DNA of 64,000 nt from Thioalkalivibrio sp. ALJ7. GTDB lineage: Bacteria > Pseudomonadota > Gammaproteobacteria > Ectothiorhodospirales > Ectothiorhodospiraceae. The stretch lies in contig NZ_AQXQ01000009.1 of the NCBI RefSeq assembly GCF_000376865.1, forward strand, positions 182,436 to 246,435. Direction: 5' to 3'. Position numbers and translations under genes: made by a program. This document shows, one piece after another, positions 24,825 through 34,999 of this stretch. Each line of letters begins with the position of its first letter. Within the stretch, counting starts at the first letter, position 1. The notes under the pieces are model-generated. The model was given only the letters and a program-made list of their open reading frames with translations. It ran no database searches and was not told the DNA's origin.

Positions 24825-26360
24825 GTGTTGGCGACGAAGCTGCAGAATCGGACGGCCCACAAGATTTTGCGTGGGCTCAAGTCGCGTTACCCGGTGTTCT
24901 ATTTACTAGGCTGGGACGAGGACCGGATGGAGCGGTTGCTGCGCTCGGTCGCACGTTCGTTCTATGGCGAAGACGGCCACCTGGACGTCTGGTCAGCCAG
25001 CCACGGGTTTGGCGAGCATGACGATCCGGATACCCCAACGACGGATCCGCTGGCGGCCGTGGCGCGGGTGGCATCTCGCGAAACCGATACGCCCCGCATG
25101 GTACTCCTGAAGGATCTGCCCACCTGGTTCGAGGACAATCCGGCCCTGGTGCGGGGAGTGCGCGACCTTTATTACCAGTTGAAGAAGGGCCGTAACGTGG
25201 TGTTTCTCAGCTGCCCGCTGCTGAAGCTCCCCGAGATCCTGAAGAAAGAGGTCTTCCTGGTCGAGGTGGAGTTGCCCTCCGAGGAGGAGGTGCTGGAACA
25301 GCTGGAGGACACACAGGGCGCCGCGGCGATCCCCCGTGATCAGTTGTTCCGGCTGGCGGCCGGGATGCGGGGTCTGTCGCTGAATGAGGTCGGGCATCTG
25401 AGCGCGCGGCTATTTCGCGCCAAGGGCATGGACGAAGCCGAGATGCTGGCCGAGATTCAGGAGGAAAAGGGGCAGATCCTGCGCAAGGAGAGTTGCCTGG
25501 AGTTCTACCCCCCGCAGCAGTCGCTGGATCAGATTGGCGGGCTGGAGAATCTCAAGGAATGGGTACGTACCCGCGCCGACCTGTTTTCGGAGAAGGCCTG
25601 GCGCGACAACGTGCCGCTCCCGGCCGGGGTGCTGTTCATGGGGGTGAGTGGCTGCGGCAAGAGTATGGCGGCCAAGGCGATCGCCAGTGCCTGGGGTCTG
25701 CCGCTAGTGCGGCTGGATATGAGTCTGGTGCTGTCCGGCAGTTTTGGTACGCCGGAATATGCCTTTGCCCGCGCCACCCGTATCGCCGAGGAAATCGCGC
25801 CGATGGTGCTGTGGGTGGACGAACTGGAGAATGCCTTCGGCTACGACAGCCACTCCTCGGGTAGTGGTGGCAACGCAAACATCTTCTCCAGCTTTCTGAC
25901 CTGGCTACAGGAGAAATCGCCGCGTGTGTTCGTGGCGGCCACCGCGAACCGTATCCAGCAGCTCCCGGCCGAGCTGATGCGCAAGGGCCGTTTTGACCAG
26001 CTGTTCTTCCTCGACCTGCCGAACGTCGATGAGCGCAAGGAGATTCTGCGCATTCACGTCGCGCGCCACGGCGGGAGTCTCGAAGATTTCAACCTGAACT
26101 ACATGGCGGCCAGCACCGAGGACTGGAGCGGCGCCGAGATCGAACAGGCCGTGAAATCGGCCCGCATCGACGCCTATCAGGAAGGACGGGCATTCAACCA
26201 GCGTGACGTGGTCCGCAACGTGATCAATACCGTGCCGCTGTCGCGGACCATGGTAGAGCAGATTCGCGAGATCAAGAGCTGGGTGTTCCAGCGCGCGATC
26301 AACGCCTCGAAGCCGGAGGCGAAGGGGGCTGCAGCGGCCACGCCGAAGTCGCCGAGCTGA
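24825..26360 (+). CDS. Ycf46-like AAA+ ATPase
   Basis: A 511-residue AAA+ protein. The N-terminal 240 residues form a degenerate ATPase-like domain (MVLLKDLPTWFEDNP, RNVVFLSCPLLKLPEILKKE). The C-terminal domain is a full AAA+ module with Walker A GVSGCGKSMAAKA, Walker B VLWVDELE, sensor 1 FVAATANRIQQLPAELMRKGRFD (also the arginine finger) and a lid. This two-part layout matches the cyanobacterial/chloroplast Ycf46 family, implicated in CO2 use in cyanobacteria; the role in proteobacteria is unknown. Start is GTG 24825 or TTG 24828 after AGGG. Confidence 0.85.
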   Translation: MLATKLQNRTAHKILRGLKSRYPVFYLLGWDEDRMERLLRSVARSFYGEDGHLDVWSASHGFGEHDDPDTPTTDPLAAVARVASRETDTPRMVLLKDLPTWFEDNPALVRGVRDLYYQLKKGRNVVFLSCPLLKLPEILKKEVFLVEVELPSEEEVLEQLEDTQGAAAIPRDQLFRLAAGMRGLSLNEVGHLSARLFRAKGMDEAEMLAEIQEEKGQILRKESCLEFYPPQQSLDQIGGLENLKEWVRTRADLFSEKAWRDNVPLPAGVLFMGVSGCGKSMAAKAIASAWGLPLVRLDMSLVLSGSFGTPEYAFARATRIAEEIAPMVLWVDELENAFGYDSHSSGSGGNANIFSSFLTWLQEKSPRVFVAATANRIQQLPAELMRKGRFDQLFFLDLPNVDERKEILRIHVARHGGSLEDFNLNYMAASTEDWSGAEIEQAVKSARIDAYQEGRAFNQRDVVRNVINTVPLSRTMVEQIREIKSWVFQRAINASKPEAKGAAAATPKSPS

Positions 26361-26470
26361 TTACGATCCCCCGGCGAGGGGCTCGGAGTGACCTCCCTGC
26401 GCCTGTACTCCGATCAGGGGGTGGAGCCGTGGCCCCATGATCCAGCCATGAGGCTGGTGGAGGAATGCTT

Positions 26471-26932
26471 ATGTGGCGCAATCTTTTGCTCGCGATGGCT
26501 CTCGCAGGGGCTTTGGCGGTCGGCGGCTGTGCAACCCATCAGGGCTCGCAGGAGCAGGCCGGAATGGTGATCGGCGGGGTGTTGGGCGGAGCGCTCGGCT
26601 CGCAAGTCGGGTCCGGCCGAGGACGTACCGCGGCGATCATTGCCGGCACGCTTGCGGGCGCGGCGATCGGCGGGTCGGTGGGGCAGTCCATGGACGAGGT
26701 CGACCGCATGAAGACGGCCCAGACCCTCGAGAGCGTGCGTACCGGCGTGCCTTCGCAATGGGTGAACCCCGACAGCGGTCACCAGTACACCGTGGTGCCG
26801 ACCCGAACCTACGAGACGACCGCCGGCCCTTGCAGGGAATACACCATCGATGCGGTGATCGGTGGGCAGAAGGAGCAGGTGTACGGTGCGGCCTGCCGCC
26901 AGCCGGATGGCAGCTGGCGTATCCAGGGCTGA
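26471..26932 (+). CDS. 17-kDa surface-antigen-like glycine-zipper lipoprotein
   Basis: A 153-residue lipoprotein with lipobox VGGC. A glycine zipper (VIGGVLGGALGSQVGSGRG, AGTLAGAAIGGSVG) inserts in membranes; the C-terminal part (SGHQYTVVPTRTY, CREYTIDAVIGGQ, ACRQPDGSW) is the RT0821/Lpp0805-type domain. The GGAGG box at 26459 is 7 bases before ATG 26471, while an in-frame ATG at 26465 directly abuts it, so 26471 is the likely start. Outer-membrane location is expected. Confidence 0.85.
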   Translation: MWRNLLLAMALAGALAVGGCATHQGSQEQAGMVIGGVLGGALGSQVGSGRGRTAAIIAGTLAGAAIGGSVGQSMDEVDRMKTAQTLESVRTGVPSQWVNPDSGHQYTVVPTRTYETTAGPCREYTIDAVIGGQKEQVYGAACRQPDGSWRIQG

Positions 26933-26953
26933 TCGCCGGGCGGTGTGCGGGGT

Positions 26954-28303
26954 TCAGCCCATGGGTTCCGGTGCCGGTTGTCCCGATCCGGGCGACGCGT
27001 CCTGCCCATTGCGGTCCGCGTTTAAGTTCAGGGTCTGCGAGACGACGCGATCCCGGCCTTCACTTTTTGCCTGGTAGACCGCCTGGTCCGCGACCCGGAA
27101 GAGGTCGTTCATGCCAACCTCGCTCCCGGACGGACGGCTGGTCACTCCGAAGCTCCCGGTGATCGTCAGTCCGGCGGGCTGTAGCTCGCGAAGTTGCTGG
27201 CGGAGTTCTTCGGCGCGGGTGTGGGCGTCGAACAGATCGCACTCGGGCAGGATTAGCAGGAACTCCTCGCCACCGAAACGCAGGGCGACGTCCTGTTCCC
27301 GACCGGTGGTACGCAGAAGCTCGCCCACGCCAACCAGGACCTCGTCGCCGACCAGATGGCCGTGCGCGTCGTTGATCTGCTTGAAGTGATCGATATCCAG
27401 CAGGATCAGGCTTAGGGCCATGTCTTCCTGGTTGGCCTGGTTGAAGAAACGCTCGGCGCATTCGGCCAGCACGTTGCGGTTGCGCAGGCCGGTGAGCGGA
27501 TCAATCATCGCCAGGTCGTAGAGCTTCTTGCGCTGACTCTGGACCTCCTCGAACAGGCGCTTGTTGGCCAGGAGGTTTCCGATGCGGGCGCGTACCTCGT
27601 CCTCCAGTACCGGCTTGGTCACAAAGTCGTTCACGCCGAGCCGGAACAGCTCGGCGCGGCGGTTTTGGTCGTCGAGGCCGGACATCGCGACGATCGGCAT
27701 GCTGGTCTTGTCGGGGAATTGCTGGCGCAGACGGCTTACCAGCCCCATGCCACTGATTTCGCCTTCAACCAGGATGTCGCTGAGGACGAGATCGTAGGCT
27801 TCCTGTTCGAAGGCCTTCAGGGCCGCGTCCGCGCTTCGGTAGTGTGCGACCTCCAGCCCCATGCCTTCGAGGATGCGGATCATCACGCGGGCGACGGTAG
27901 GGCTGTCCTCGACATACAGCAGGCGCCCCTCGTGGGCGTGTTCCACCGGTCGGCCATAGTGGGCGGCCTGGTGGAACAGGTCACGAATATTGGTCTTGTC
28001 GTGGACATCGGTGGCACCGGCTTCGAAGGCCTCCCGCCGCATGTCGTGATCCTGCGTGGAGGTCAGCAGGATCAGCGGGAGATCATGCCCGGCTGGCTTG
28101 GCTCGCACTTGACGGCAGAACTCGACGCCGCTCATGTCCGGCAGGGTGATGGAGGCGCAGACCAGCTCGAGGTCGTTCTCCTCGATACGGGCAAGGCCCT
28201 CGGCGCCGGTGCTGGCCATGATCGGCTTGTGGCCAGCAGCCAGGACCATGCGGCTCCAGAGGGCCCGAAACACGCGCGAGCGATCAACGACCAGGATCTT
28301 CAT
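26954..28303 (-). CDS. REC-REC-GGDEF (PleD-like) diguanylate cyclase with a defective first receiver
   Basis: A 449-residue response regulator. Receiver 1 (about 1-120) has Ser51 where the phospho-acceptor Asp belongs (VCASITLPDMSG), so it cannot be phosphorylated normally. Receiver 2 (about 130-250) keeps the Asp (VLSDILVEG). The GGDEF domain (about 275-425) has FGGEEFLLILP and an intact I-site REQD. This is the PleD layout, where receiver-mediated dimerisation activates c-di-GMP synthesis. A CheY-like regulator is divergent at 28573. No histidine kinase is adjacent. Confidence 0.92.
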   Translation of the reverse strand: MKILVVDRSRVFRALWSRMVLAAGHKPIMASTGAEGLARIEENDLELVCASITLPDMSGVEFCRQVRAKPAGHDLPLILLTSTQDHDMRREAFEAGATDVHDKTNIRDLFHQAAHYGRPVEHAHEGRLLYVEDSPTVARVMIRILEGMGLEVAHYRSADAALKAFEQEAYDLVLSDILVEGEISGMGLVSRLRQQFPDKTSMPIVAMSGLDDQNRRAELFRLGVNDFVTKPVLEDEVRARIGNLLANKRLFEEVQSQRKKLYDLAMIDPLTGLRNRNVLAECAERFFNQANQEDMALSLILLDIDHFKQINDAHGHLVGDEVLVGVGELLRTTGREQDVALRFGGEEFLLILPECDLFDAHTRAEELRQQLRELQPAGLTITGSFGVTSRPSGSEVGMNDLFRVADQAVYQAKSEGRDRVVSQTLNLNADRNGQDASPGSGQPAPEPMG

Positions 28304-28572
28304 GCGTCAGTGTGGCCCCGGATTGCCGAGGATGGTGTGCCTGTCGGGCGGGGTTTGGATCCCTTCATGCGCGTCCCTGACTCCATTCAGCGGTCGGCGA
28401 GCAAGCCCCGATGATGCGCGCCTGCGCGCCGGGTATCAAACGGGCTGCTAGGTCTGGAGTAGACTGCTTCCGCGGAGCCGGGAAGAATGAACAGCGGCGA
28501 TTGGAAGATCCTGGCTGGGGATGCGCCCGCCTTGTCGGTTACAGGGTCACCACCAGGGAAAAGGGATCAGGC

Positions 28573-29061
28573 ATGAGTTACATGCGCCGTATGGGGAAGC
28601 TGCTGCGTTTCGGCAAGGCCGGCGAACGTCGCAAGAAGCGTCGCGAGGAACCGGCTCGCGGACTGCGTGTGCTGGTGGTGGACGATTCGCGGACGGTGGT
28701 GGCCTTGCTCTCCAGCATGCTCAAGCAGAATGAACTGGAAGCCGTGGGGGCCGGTAGCGCCGAGGAGGGGCTGGAACGGGCGCGGGAGAATCCGCCCGAC
28801 CTGATCTTCCTGGACATTATCCTGCCGGAGATGACGGGGTTCGCGATGCTGCGTCAGCTGCGCCGTGATCCGGCGACCGCCAGGGTGCCGGTGATCATGA
28901 TGAGTGGTAACGAGGATGCGGTGGAACAGTTCTTCCTCGATCGCATCGGCTCAGACGATTTCATGAAGAAGCCTTTTGGGCGTGGCGAGGTGTTTTCCCG
29001 CATCGAGCGTCTGGTGGAGAAGGGGCGCCTGCGGGCGCGCCCCAAGACCTTCTCGGGGTAG
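28573..29061 (+). CDS. Single-domain CheY/PilG-like response regulator with basic N-terminal extension
   Basis: A 162-residue protein. A strongly basic N-terminal 38 residues (MRRMGKLLRFGKAGERRKKR) precedes a receiver domain with VVDDSRTVV, phospho-acceptor Asp in LIFLDIILPEMTGF, the Ser in MMSGNE and Lys in MKKPFG. PilG- and CheY-like regulators act on motility motors. ATG 28573 follows AAGGGA; an upstream in-frame extension shows no family signal. It lies opposite the REC-REC-GGDEF gene, so the two may belong to one signalling unit. Confidence 0.87.
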   Translation: MSYMRRMGKLLRFGKAGERRKKRREEPARGLRVLVVDDSRTVVALLSSMLKQNELEAVGAGSAEEGLERARENPPDLIFLDIILPEMTGFAMLRQLRRDPATARVPVIMMSGNEDAVEQFFLDRIGSDDFMKKPFGRGEVFSRIERLVEKGRLRARPKTFSG

Positions 29062-29084
29062 ATAACACCTAGGCCCAGGGCCTC

Positions 29085-30167
<1,083 letters not shown>

Positions 30168-30782
30168 TCAGCTCAATGGCGATAGCAGCTCGTTGAAGAA
30201 GCGTGCCAACAGCGCCGGCTCCAGCCACAGCATGAAGGCAATCCCCCAGGCGCCACCCCACAGGTGGGCACTGTGGTTGACGTTGTCGCGGTTCTGCCGC
30301 TGGGCGTAGAGCGAATAGCCGACATAAACCGCGGCGAACACGATCGCCGGCACCGGGATGAAAAACACGAACAGCAGCGACCAGGGTTGCAGCAGGATAT
30401 AGGCGAACAGGACCGCAGACACCGCTCCGGAGGCACCCAGCGAGCGGTATCCGGGATCGCGCAGATGCCGCAGGTGGCTGGGCAGGCTGGCGAGGACAAT
30501 GCCGGCCAGATAGAACAGGAAGAACCCGCCCATCCCGATCTCCGGTACCAGTACGCGCTCCATCGCCATGCCGAAGAAGAACAGCGTGATCATGTTGAAG
30601 GCGAGATGGGTGCCGTCGGCGTGAATGAATCCATGCGTTACCAGGCGCCAGTATTCCCCGCGTTGCACCGACGGCGGGTGATGGATCATCGCATGCAGCC
30701 AGCGTGGGTTTTGCCATGCCAGCAGGGACACCACCACCGTGGCCACGACGATATAAAGGGTCATGCTGGGTTCAAAGTTCAC
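30168..30782 (-). CDS. Rhomboid-family intramembrane serine protease
   Basis: A 204-residue protein with six hydrophobic helices. Rhomboid hallmarks: WRLVTHGFIHADGTHLAFNM in the first loop, the catalytic Ser in SLGASGAVSAV and the catalytic His in VNHSAHLWGG. It cleaves transmembrane proteins in the lipid bilayer. Start is GTG 30782; ATG 30764 is an alternative. Divergent from the DUF2235 gene with 190 bases between. Confidence 0.9.
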   Translation of the reverse strand: MNFEPSMTLYIVVATVVVSLLAWQNPRWLHAMIHHPPSVQRGEYWRLVTHGFIHADGTHLAFNMITLFFFGMAMERVLVPEIGMGGFFLFYLAGIVLASLPSHLRHLRDPGYRSLGASGAVSAVLFAYILLQPWSLLFVFFIPVPAIVFAAVYVGYSLYAQRQNRDNVNHSAHLWGGAWGIAFMLWLEPALLARFFNELLSPLS

Positions 30783-30972
30783 GGTTCAATGCTCTTCAGA
30801 GGACAGGCCCGGGTCGGCAACGTACAAGGCCAGACTGTACGCCGTCTCTGGGGTTCCGTGGCTACAATAGAGGGACGGGGTACGGTAGCCCGAGTCATCC
30901 GCCAGCGGCCAACGTTCGGGACTTCCCGGTACACCGGCGTGATACCCAGCAGCGTGCGAGCGAGGCAGTGAA

Positions 30973-32004
30973 ATGACACGAAGGATCGTGATCTGTGCGG
31001 ACGGGACCTGGAATCGCCCGGAGGAAGATATCGAGTCGGATGTGCCGACCAATGTCCTGCGCCTGGCGCGGGCTATCGCGCCTACCGATGCCGCGGGTGA
31101 TCCGCAGCAGGTCTTCTACGACTGGGGTGTAGGTGCCTACTACGCCAAGCTCACCGGGGGTGTGACGGGCCGGGGGATCCACAAGAACATCCAGGATGCC
31201 TATCGCTATATCGTCCAGAACTATGCACCCGGTAGCGAGATCTTCCTGTTCGGTTTTAGCCGCGGGGCGTATACCGTCCGCAGCCTGTGCGGGTTGATCA
31301 ACAACTGCGGCATCCTCAAGCGCCCGGATGCGCGTCGGATCGAGCAGGCGTTCCAGCACTACAAGAAGACGGCCGCTAGCCATGCCCCGGAAGGCGAGGC
31401 TTCGCGGGCCTTTCGCCAGAAACATGCCCACCCCTCACGCGAGATCCGCTTTGTCGGGGTCTGGGATACGGTGGGGGCTTTGGGAATCCCGTTCTCGTTG
31501 CTGGGTCTGCTCGACCGCACCGACGAGTTCTACGACACCAAGCTCGGGCCGAACGTGCGCATCGCCCGCCATGCGCTGGCGATCGACGAGACCCGCGCCG
31601 ACTTCGAGCCGACGCTGTGGGCGCCACGCCCAGGACTGGATCTGAAGCAGATCTGGTTCAGTGGCGTCCATGCCGATATCGGGGGCGGTTATGCACCCGA
31701 TGCCAAGGGCCGCCTGGCCTCGGAGATGCCGCTGGCCTGGATGCTGGACGAGGCGCGTTTTGCCGGGCTGCAGCTGGAGGATCATTTGCCGGATAGCCTG
31801 CGGCCGCACGCTACAGCGCCGCTGCATCGTTCCCGGCGTCACATCTACCGCCTGCGCCGGACGTATCGGCGCCCCCTGCATCAGCCGGACTACCCGACTG
31901 AACTGCATCCCAGCGTGCTGGAGCGGTATCAAAAGGACACTTCGTATCGACCCGAGAACCTGAGGTCCCATCTGCAGGAGTGGGGCTGGCCCGACGCCGA
32001 CTGA
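30973..32004 (+). CDS. DUF2235 alpha/beta hydrolase
   Basis: A 343-residue cytoplasmic protein of the DUF2235 family. It starts with VICADGTWNRPEED, has the nucleophile elbow GFSRGAYTVRSL near residue 95, then GVWDTVGALGIP and a terminal GVHADIGGGY with the His/Asp region. Type VI secretion Tle1 phospholipases belong to the same family, but no VgrG or other secretion genes are near and no toxin-immunity pair is seen. The likely role is an intracellular or envelope hydrolase. A GAGG box precedes ATG 30973. Confidence 0.82.
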   Translation: MTRRIVICADGTWNRPEEDIESDVPTNVLRLARAIAPTDAAGDPQQVFYDWGVGAYYAKLTGGVTGRGIHKNIQDAYRYIVQNYAPGSEIFLFGFSRGAYTVRSLCGLINNCGILKRPDARRIEQAFQHYKKTAASHAPEGEASRAFRQKHAHPSREIRFVGVWDTVGALGIPFSLLGLLDRTDEFYDTKLGPNVRIARHALAIDETRADFEPTLWAPRPGLDLKQIWFSGVHADIGGGYAPDAKGRLASEMPLAWMLDEARFAGLQLEDHLPDSLRPHATAPLHRSRRHIYRLRRTYRRPLHQPDYPTELHPSVLERYQKDTSYRPENLRSHLQEWGWPDAD

Positions 32005-32097
32005 ACCGTCGACCGATTCCCTGCAGTTGGAGGAGGGCTCGCGTGCGCTGGTGGGGTCTTCGTTATCCTGTAGGGAAATCAGAGCGGGAGCCGACCC

Positions 32098-32478
32098 ATG
32101 CAGCCTTTTCCCTCGAAGAACGTGTTTGGCGGGGCCCTCGAGCCCTGTGGGCGAGATCCGGTCACCGGATTTTACCGCGATGGCCGCTGTGCCACGGGCT
32201 ACGACGACCAAGGCATGCATACCGTGTGCGCCGAGGTTACCCGTGAGTTTCTGGATTTCTCCCTGGCCCAGGGGAACGACTTGATGACGCCGATGCCGGA
32301 GTTCGGCTTCCCCGGTTTGCAGGCCGGTGATCGCTGGTGCCTCTGTGCGGCGCGCTGGCTGGAGGCCTACCGGGCGGGGGCCGCTCCCGGGGTATTTCTG
32401 CGTGCGACCCACGAGGAGACCCTGGCAGTGATCCCGCTGGATATCCTCAAGGAGCACGCCCGCGATCCGGCCGATTAA
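32098..32478 (+). CDS. DUF2237 family protein
   Basis: A 126-residue protein matching DUF2237: NVFGGALEPCGRDPVTGFYRDGRC, then TVCAEVTREFLDFS and DRWCLCAARWLEAY. Conserved cysteines (GRC, VCAE, WCLCAARW) suggest a metal or redox role; the structure and function of the family are not established. GGGAG precedes ATG 32098. It lies 93 bases after the DUF2235 gene on the same strand and may be co-transcribed. Confidence 0.85.
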   Translation: MQPFPSKNVFGGALEPCGRDPVTGFYRDGRCATGYDDQGMHTVCAEVTREFLDFSLAQGNDLMTPMPEFGFPGLQAGDRWCLCAARWLEAYRAGAAPGVFLRATHEETLAVIPLDILKEHARDPAD

Positions 32479-32652
32479 GGCGAGGGTGCGCGGCGATTGG
32501 GGACGCGCACAACGGGGGTGTTGTAGTGGCATTCTCGGGCCTGGGCTGGGTTCCGAGAGGGGCAACAGGGGGAAGACGGATGATTCCGTATATCGTGGGA
32601 GTGAAAATATTCCGCATCGACACCGGGTGCGCGCATCACGGAGAGCCCATTG

Positions 32653-34992
32653 ATGGCTGATGCGAACTCAGTACCTGCGATTGAGCGCTTCCGGATCACC
32701 CGGACGCTTGGGGCCAGTAGCCGGGACGGGCTTTATGTGGCGCATGATCCGTTGCTGGACCGCCAGGTCTCGATTCGTACGCTGACCAACACCGCGGCGG
32801 ATGCGGCGACGCGCCAGGCGCTGCTCGAGGAAGCCCGCCAGTTGAGCCGCTTCCGCCATCCGAACATCGCTCCGATTTTCGAAGCGGGGAACTACGCCGA
32901 CGGGGTCTATCTGGTCTTCGAGTACGTCGAGGGCGAGACTCTGGACCGGATCCTTGCGCAGGGGGCCTTGCCAATCGATCGTGCCCTGGCCCTGATGCGT
33001 GAGCTGCTGGATGCCGCAGCGGCGGCGCATGAACAGGGGATTCTGCACGGTGCTCTGCAGCCGGCCAACGTAACAGTTAGTGGGGATGGCCATGCCCGAA
33101 TGACCGGGCTCGGCATGGTCCTGTCCGACGAGGTGGCCGCGGGCGAGAGCCATCTGCCGGACACGCCCTATTACCTGGCGCCGGAGCAGCTGCGTGGCGA
33201 GATGCCGAGTGAGCGTTCCGATGTCTTCTCCCTCGGTGCCTTGTTCTTCGAAATGCTGACCGGCGAGCGGGCCTTCGTCGGTGCTGGTGTTGGAACGATT
33301 CTCGAAGCGATGCAGGCCGGGAACCTGGAACCGCCGTCCCGGCGGGCGGGGAATGGGGACGAACGTTTCGATGCTCTGGTGTTGCGGGCGCTGTCACCGG
33401 ACCCGGCCGATCGTTTTACCTCGGTCCGGGCCTTTCGCGAGGCCCTGGTGGCTGTCGTCGAGGACGTGCAGGGCGAGCCAGGGGATGGCTCGCCGGACTT
33501 TATTCTGCGGCGCATTCGCCGCAAGCCGGATTTCCCTGGCATTTCCAGTCATATCCGCGAGATCACCCAGTGTTCCGATGACACGCTGAAACGCTCGGTC
33601 GCGGAGCTGTCGAACGCCGTGCTCAAGGATTACGCCACCACGCAGAAGCTGTTGCGACTGGCGAACTCGCCCTTCTACAGCAATTTCGGCGGCAATATTC
33701 GCACGGTCTCGCGCGCGATTGTGCTGCTGGGGTTTGAGCAGGTACGCACCGCAGCGCTGGGGCTGGTGCTATTCGAGAACCTGAAGGGCGGGCGCCATTC
33801 CGGACGCTTGATGGAGGCCCTGGTGAGCACCCTGTTCAGTGCCATGCTGGCGCGCGATCTCGCGCAACAGGTCGGGGGTGTGGAGAGCGAGCAGGCGTTT
33901 GTTTGCGCACTGTTCCACGATATTGGGCACATGCTGGTCCTGTACTACCTGCCCGAAGAGGCCGACGAGATCCAGATTCGCGTGGGCCAAGGCACGGGTG
34001 AGGGCAGTGCGGCCCGCCAGGTGCTGGGGATTTCCTACGAGGCTCTGGCGCGCAGTGTCCTGGAGGACTGGAACTTTCCACGCGAGATCGTCACCTCCGT
34101 CGAACGTGCGCCCTCCGGAACGCTGCCGGCGGCCCGCGACGCAGACCAGCGTCTGCACCGGATCGTCACCCTGGCCTCGGAGATGGGGCAGTGCATTACC
34201 CATGCGGATCGGGAACAGCAGGGGCCCTTGTTGGCGGATCTGCGCCGGCGCTACCAGAGCGCACTGGGTGTCGACGCTCGTGGCATGCAGCGGGCGATCA
34301 AATCCGGCCGCGAGCACATGGACCATTTCCTGGCGGTGGTGAAGCTGCCCCCGGAGGGCCGCGAACCCCTGAACCGGCTGAAGGCGAATCTGGGCGTGCG
34401 TCTCGATGATGAGGAGGCGGTGGGGAGCGAAGGCGACGACGCGAGCGGCGCGGGGGCGACGACCGCCACGGGCGACCCGACCGAGCAGGCCGCAGTACTG
34501 ATGGAGGCGCTGACCGACATGCTCGACAGCATGGTCGGTGAGTTCGACCTGAACACCCTGATGCAGACGACACTTGAGACGTTGTACCAGACACTGGGGC
34601 TGCGACGGGTGATGTTGATGCTGGCCGACCGCGAGCACCGGGTGTTGGTCGCGCACACCGCGTTCGGGCATGAAGCCGAAGCGCTGTCCGGCCGCTTGCG
34701 ACTGGGCCTGTCTGGCAAGGGCGACATCCTGTCGCTGGCCCTGGAGCAAAAGAAGGACCTGGTGATTACCGACAGCCATGAGCCCTCGATCAGTCGCTAC
34801 ATCCCCGATGAGTTTCGCCAGGCCCTGGACGCCCGCAGTTTCCTGTTGCTGCCCTTGGCGGTTCGCGATCGCTGCGTGGGGCTGCTGTATCTGGAACTGC
34901 CGGAGGGTGGGTCTCTGGACTCGGTCGTGTTGAAGTCCCTGAAGGCGGTGCGTAATCAGATGGCCTTGGCGATACGCCAGGGACGCGACTGA
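32653..34992 (+). CDS. Pseudokinase-HDOD-GAF fusion protein
   Basis: A 779-residue cytoplasmic signalling protein. Residues 10-270 have the Ser/Thr kinase fold, but the VAIK Lys is Arg42 (VSIR), HRD is HGA (Ala134) and DFG is GLG (Gly152), while APE (YYLAPEQLRG) and SDVFSLG remain. All three catalytic residues are lost, so it should bind rather than phosphorylate. An HDOD domain follows (about 285-485, AELSNAVLKDYATTQKLL, FHDIGHML) and then a GAF domain (about 600-779). HDOD proteins often act in c-di-GMP or motility pathways. TTG 32650 precedes ATG 32653; GGAGAG fits the latter. It heads a block of c-di-GMP genes. Confidence 0.9.
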   Translation: MADANSVPAIERFRITRTLGASSRDGLYVAHDPLLDRQVSIRTLTNTAADAATRQALLEEARQLSRFRHPNIAPIFEAGNYADGVYLVFEYVEGETLDRILAQGALPIDRALALMRELLDAAAAAHEQGILHGALQPANVTVSGDGHARMTGLGMVLSDEVAAGESHLPDTPYYLAPEQLRGEMPSERSDVFSLGALFFEMLTGERAFVGAGVGTILEAMQAGNLEPPSRRAGNGDERFDALVLRALSPDPADRFTSVRAFREALVAVVEDVQGEPGDGSPDFILRRIRRKPDFPGISSHIREITQCSDDTLKRSVAELSNAVLKDYATTQKLLRLANSPFYSNFGGNIRTVSRAIVLLGFEQVRTAALGLVLFENLKGGRHSGRLMEALVSTLFSAMLARDLAQQVGGVESEQAFVCALFHDIGHMLVLYYLPEEADEIQIRVGQGTGEGSAARQVLGISYEALARSVLEDWNFPREIVTSVERAPSGTLPAARDADQRLHRIVTLASEMGQCITHADREQQGPLLADLRRRYQSALGVDARGMQRAIKSGREHMDHFLAVVKLPPEGREPLNRLKANLGVRLDDEEAVGSEGDDASGAGATTATGDPTEQAAVLMEALTDMLDSMVGEFDLNTLMQTTLETLYQTLGLRRVMLMLADREHRVLVAHTAFGHEAEALSGRLRLGLSGKGDILSLALEQKKDLVITDSHEPSISRYIPDEFRQALDARSFLLLPLAVRDRCVGLLYLELPEGGSLDSVVLKSLKAVRNQMALAIRQGRD

Positions 34993-34999
34993 AGCGGAA

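Noticed and set aside
30973..32004. Reading the DUF2235 protein as a type VI effector (Tle1)
   Set aside because: No VgrG, PAAR or immunity genes lie nearby and the protein is short; family membership alone does not support it.
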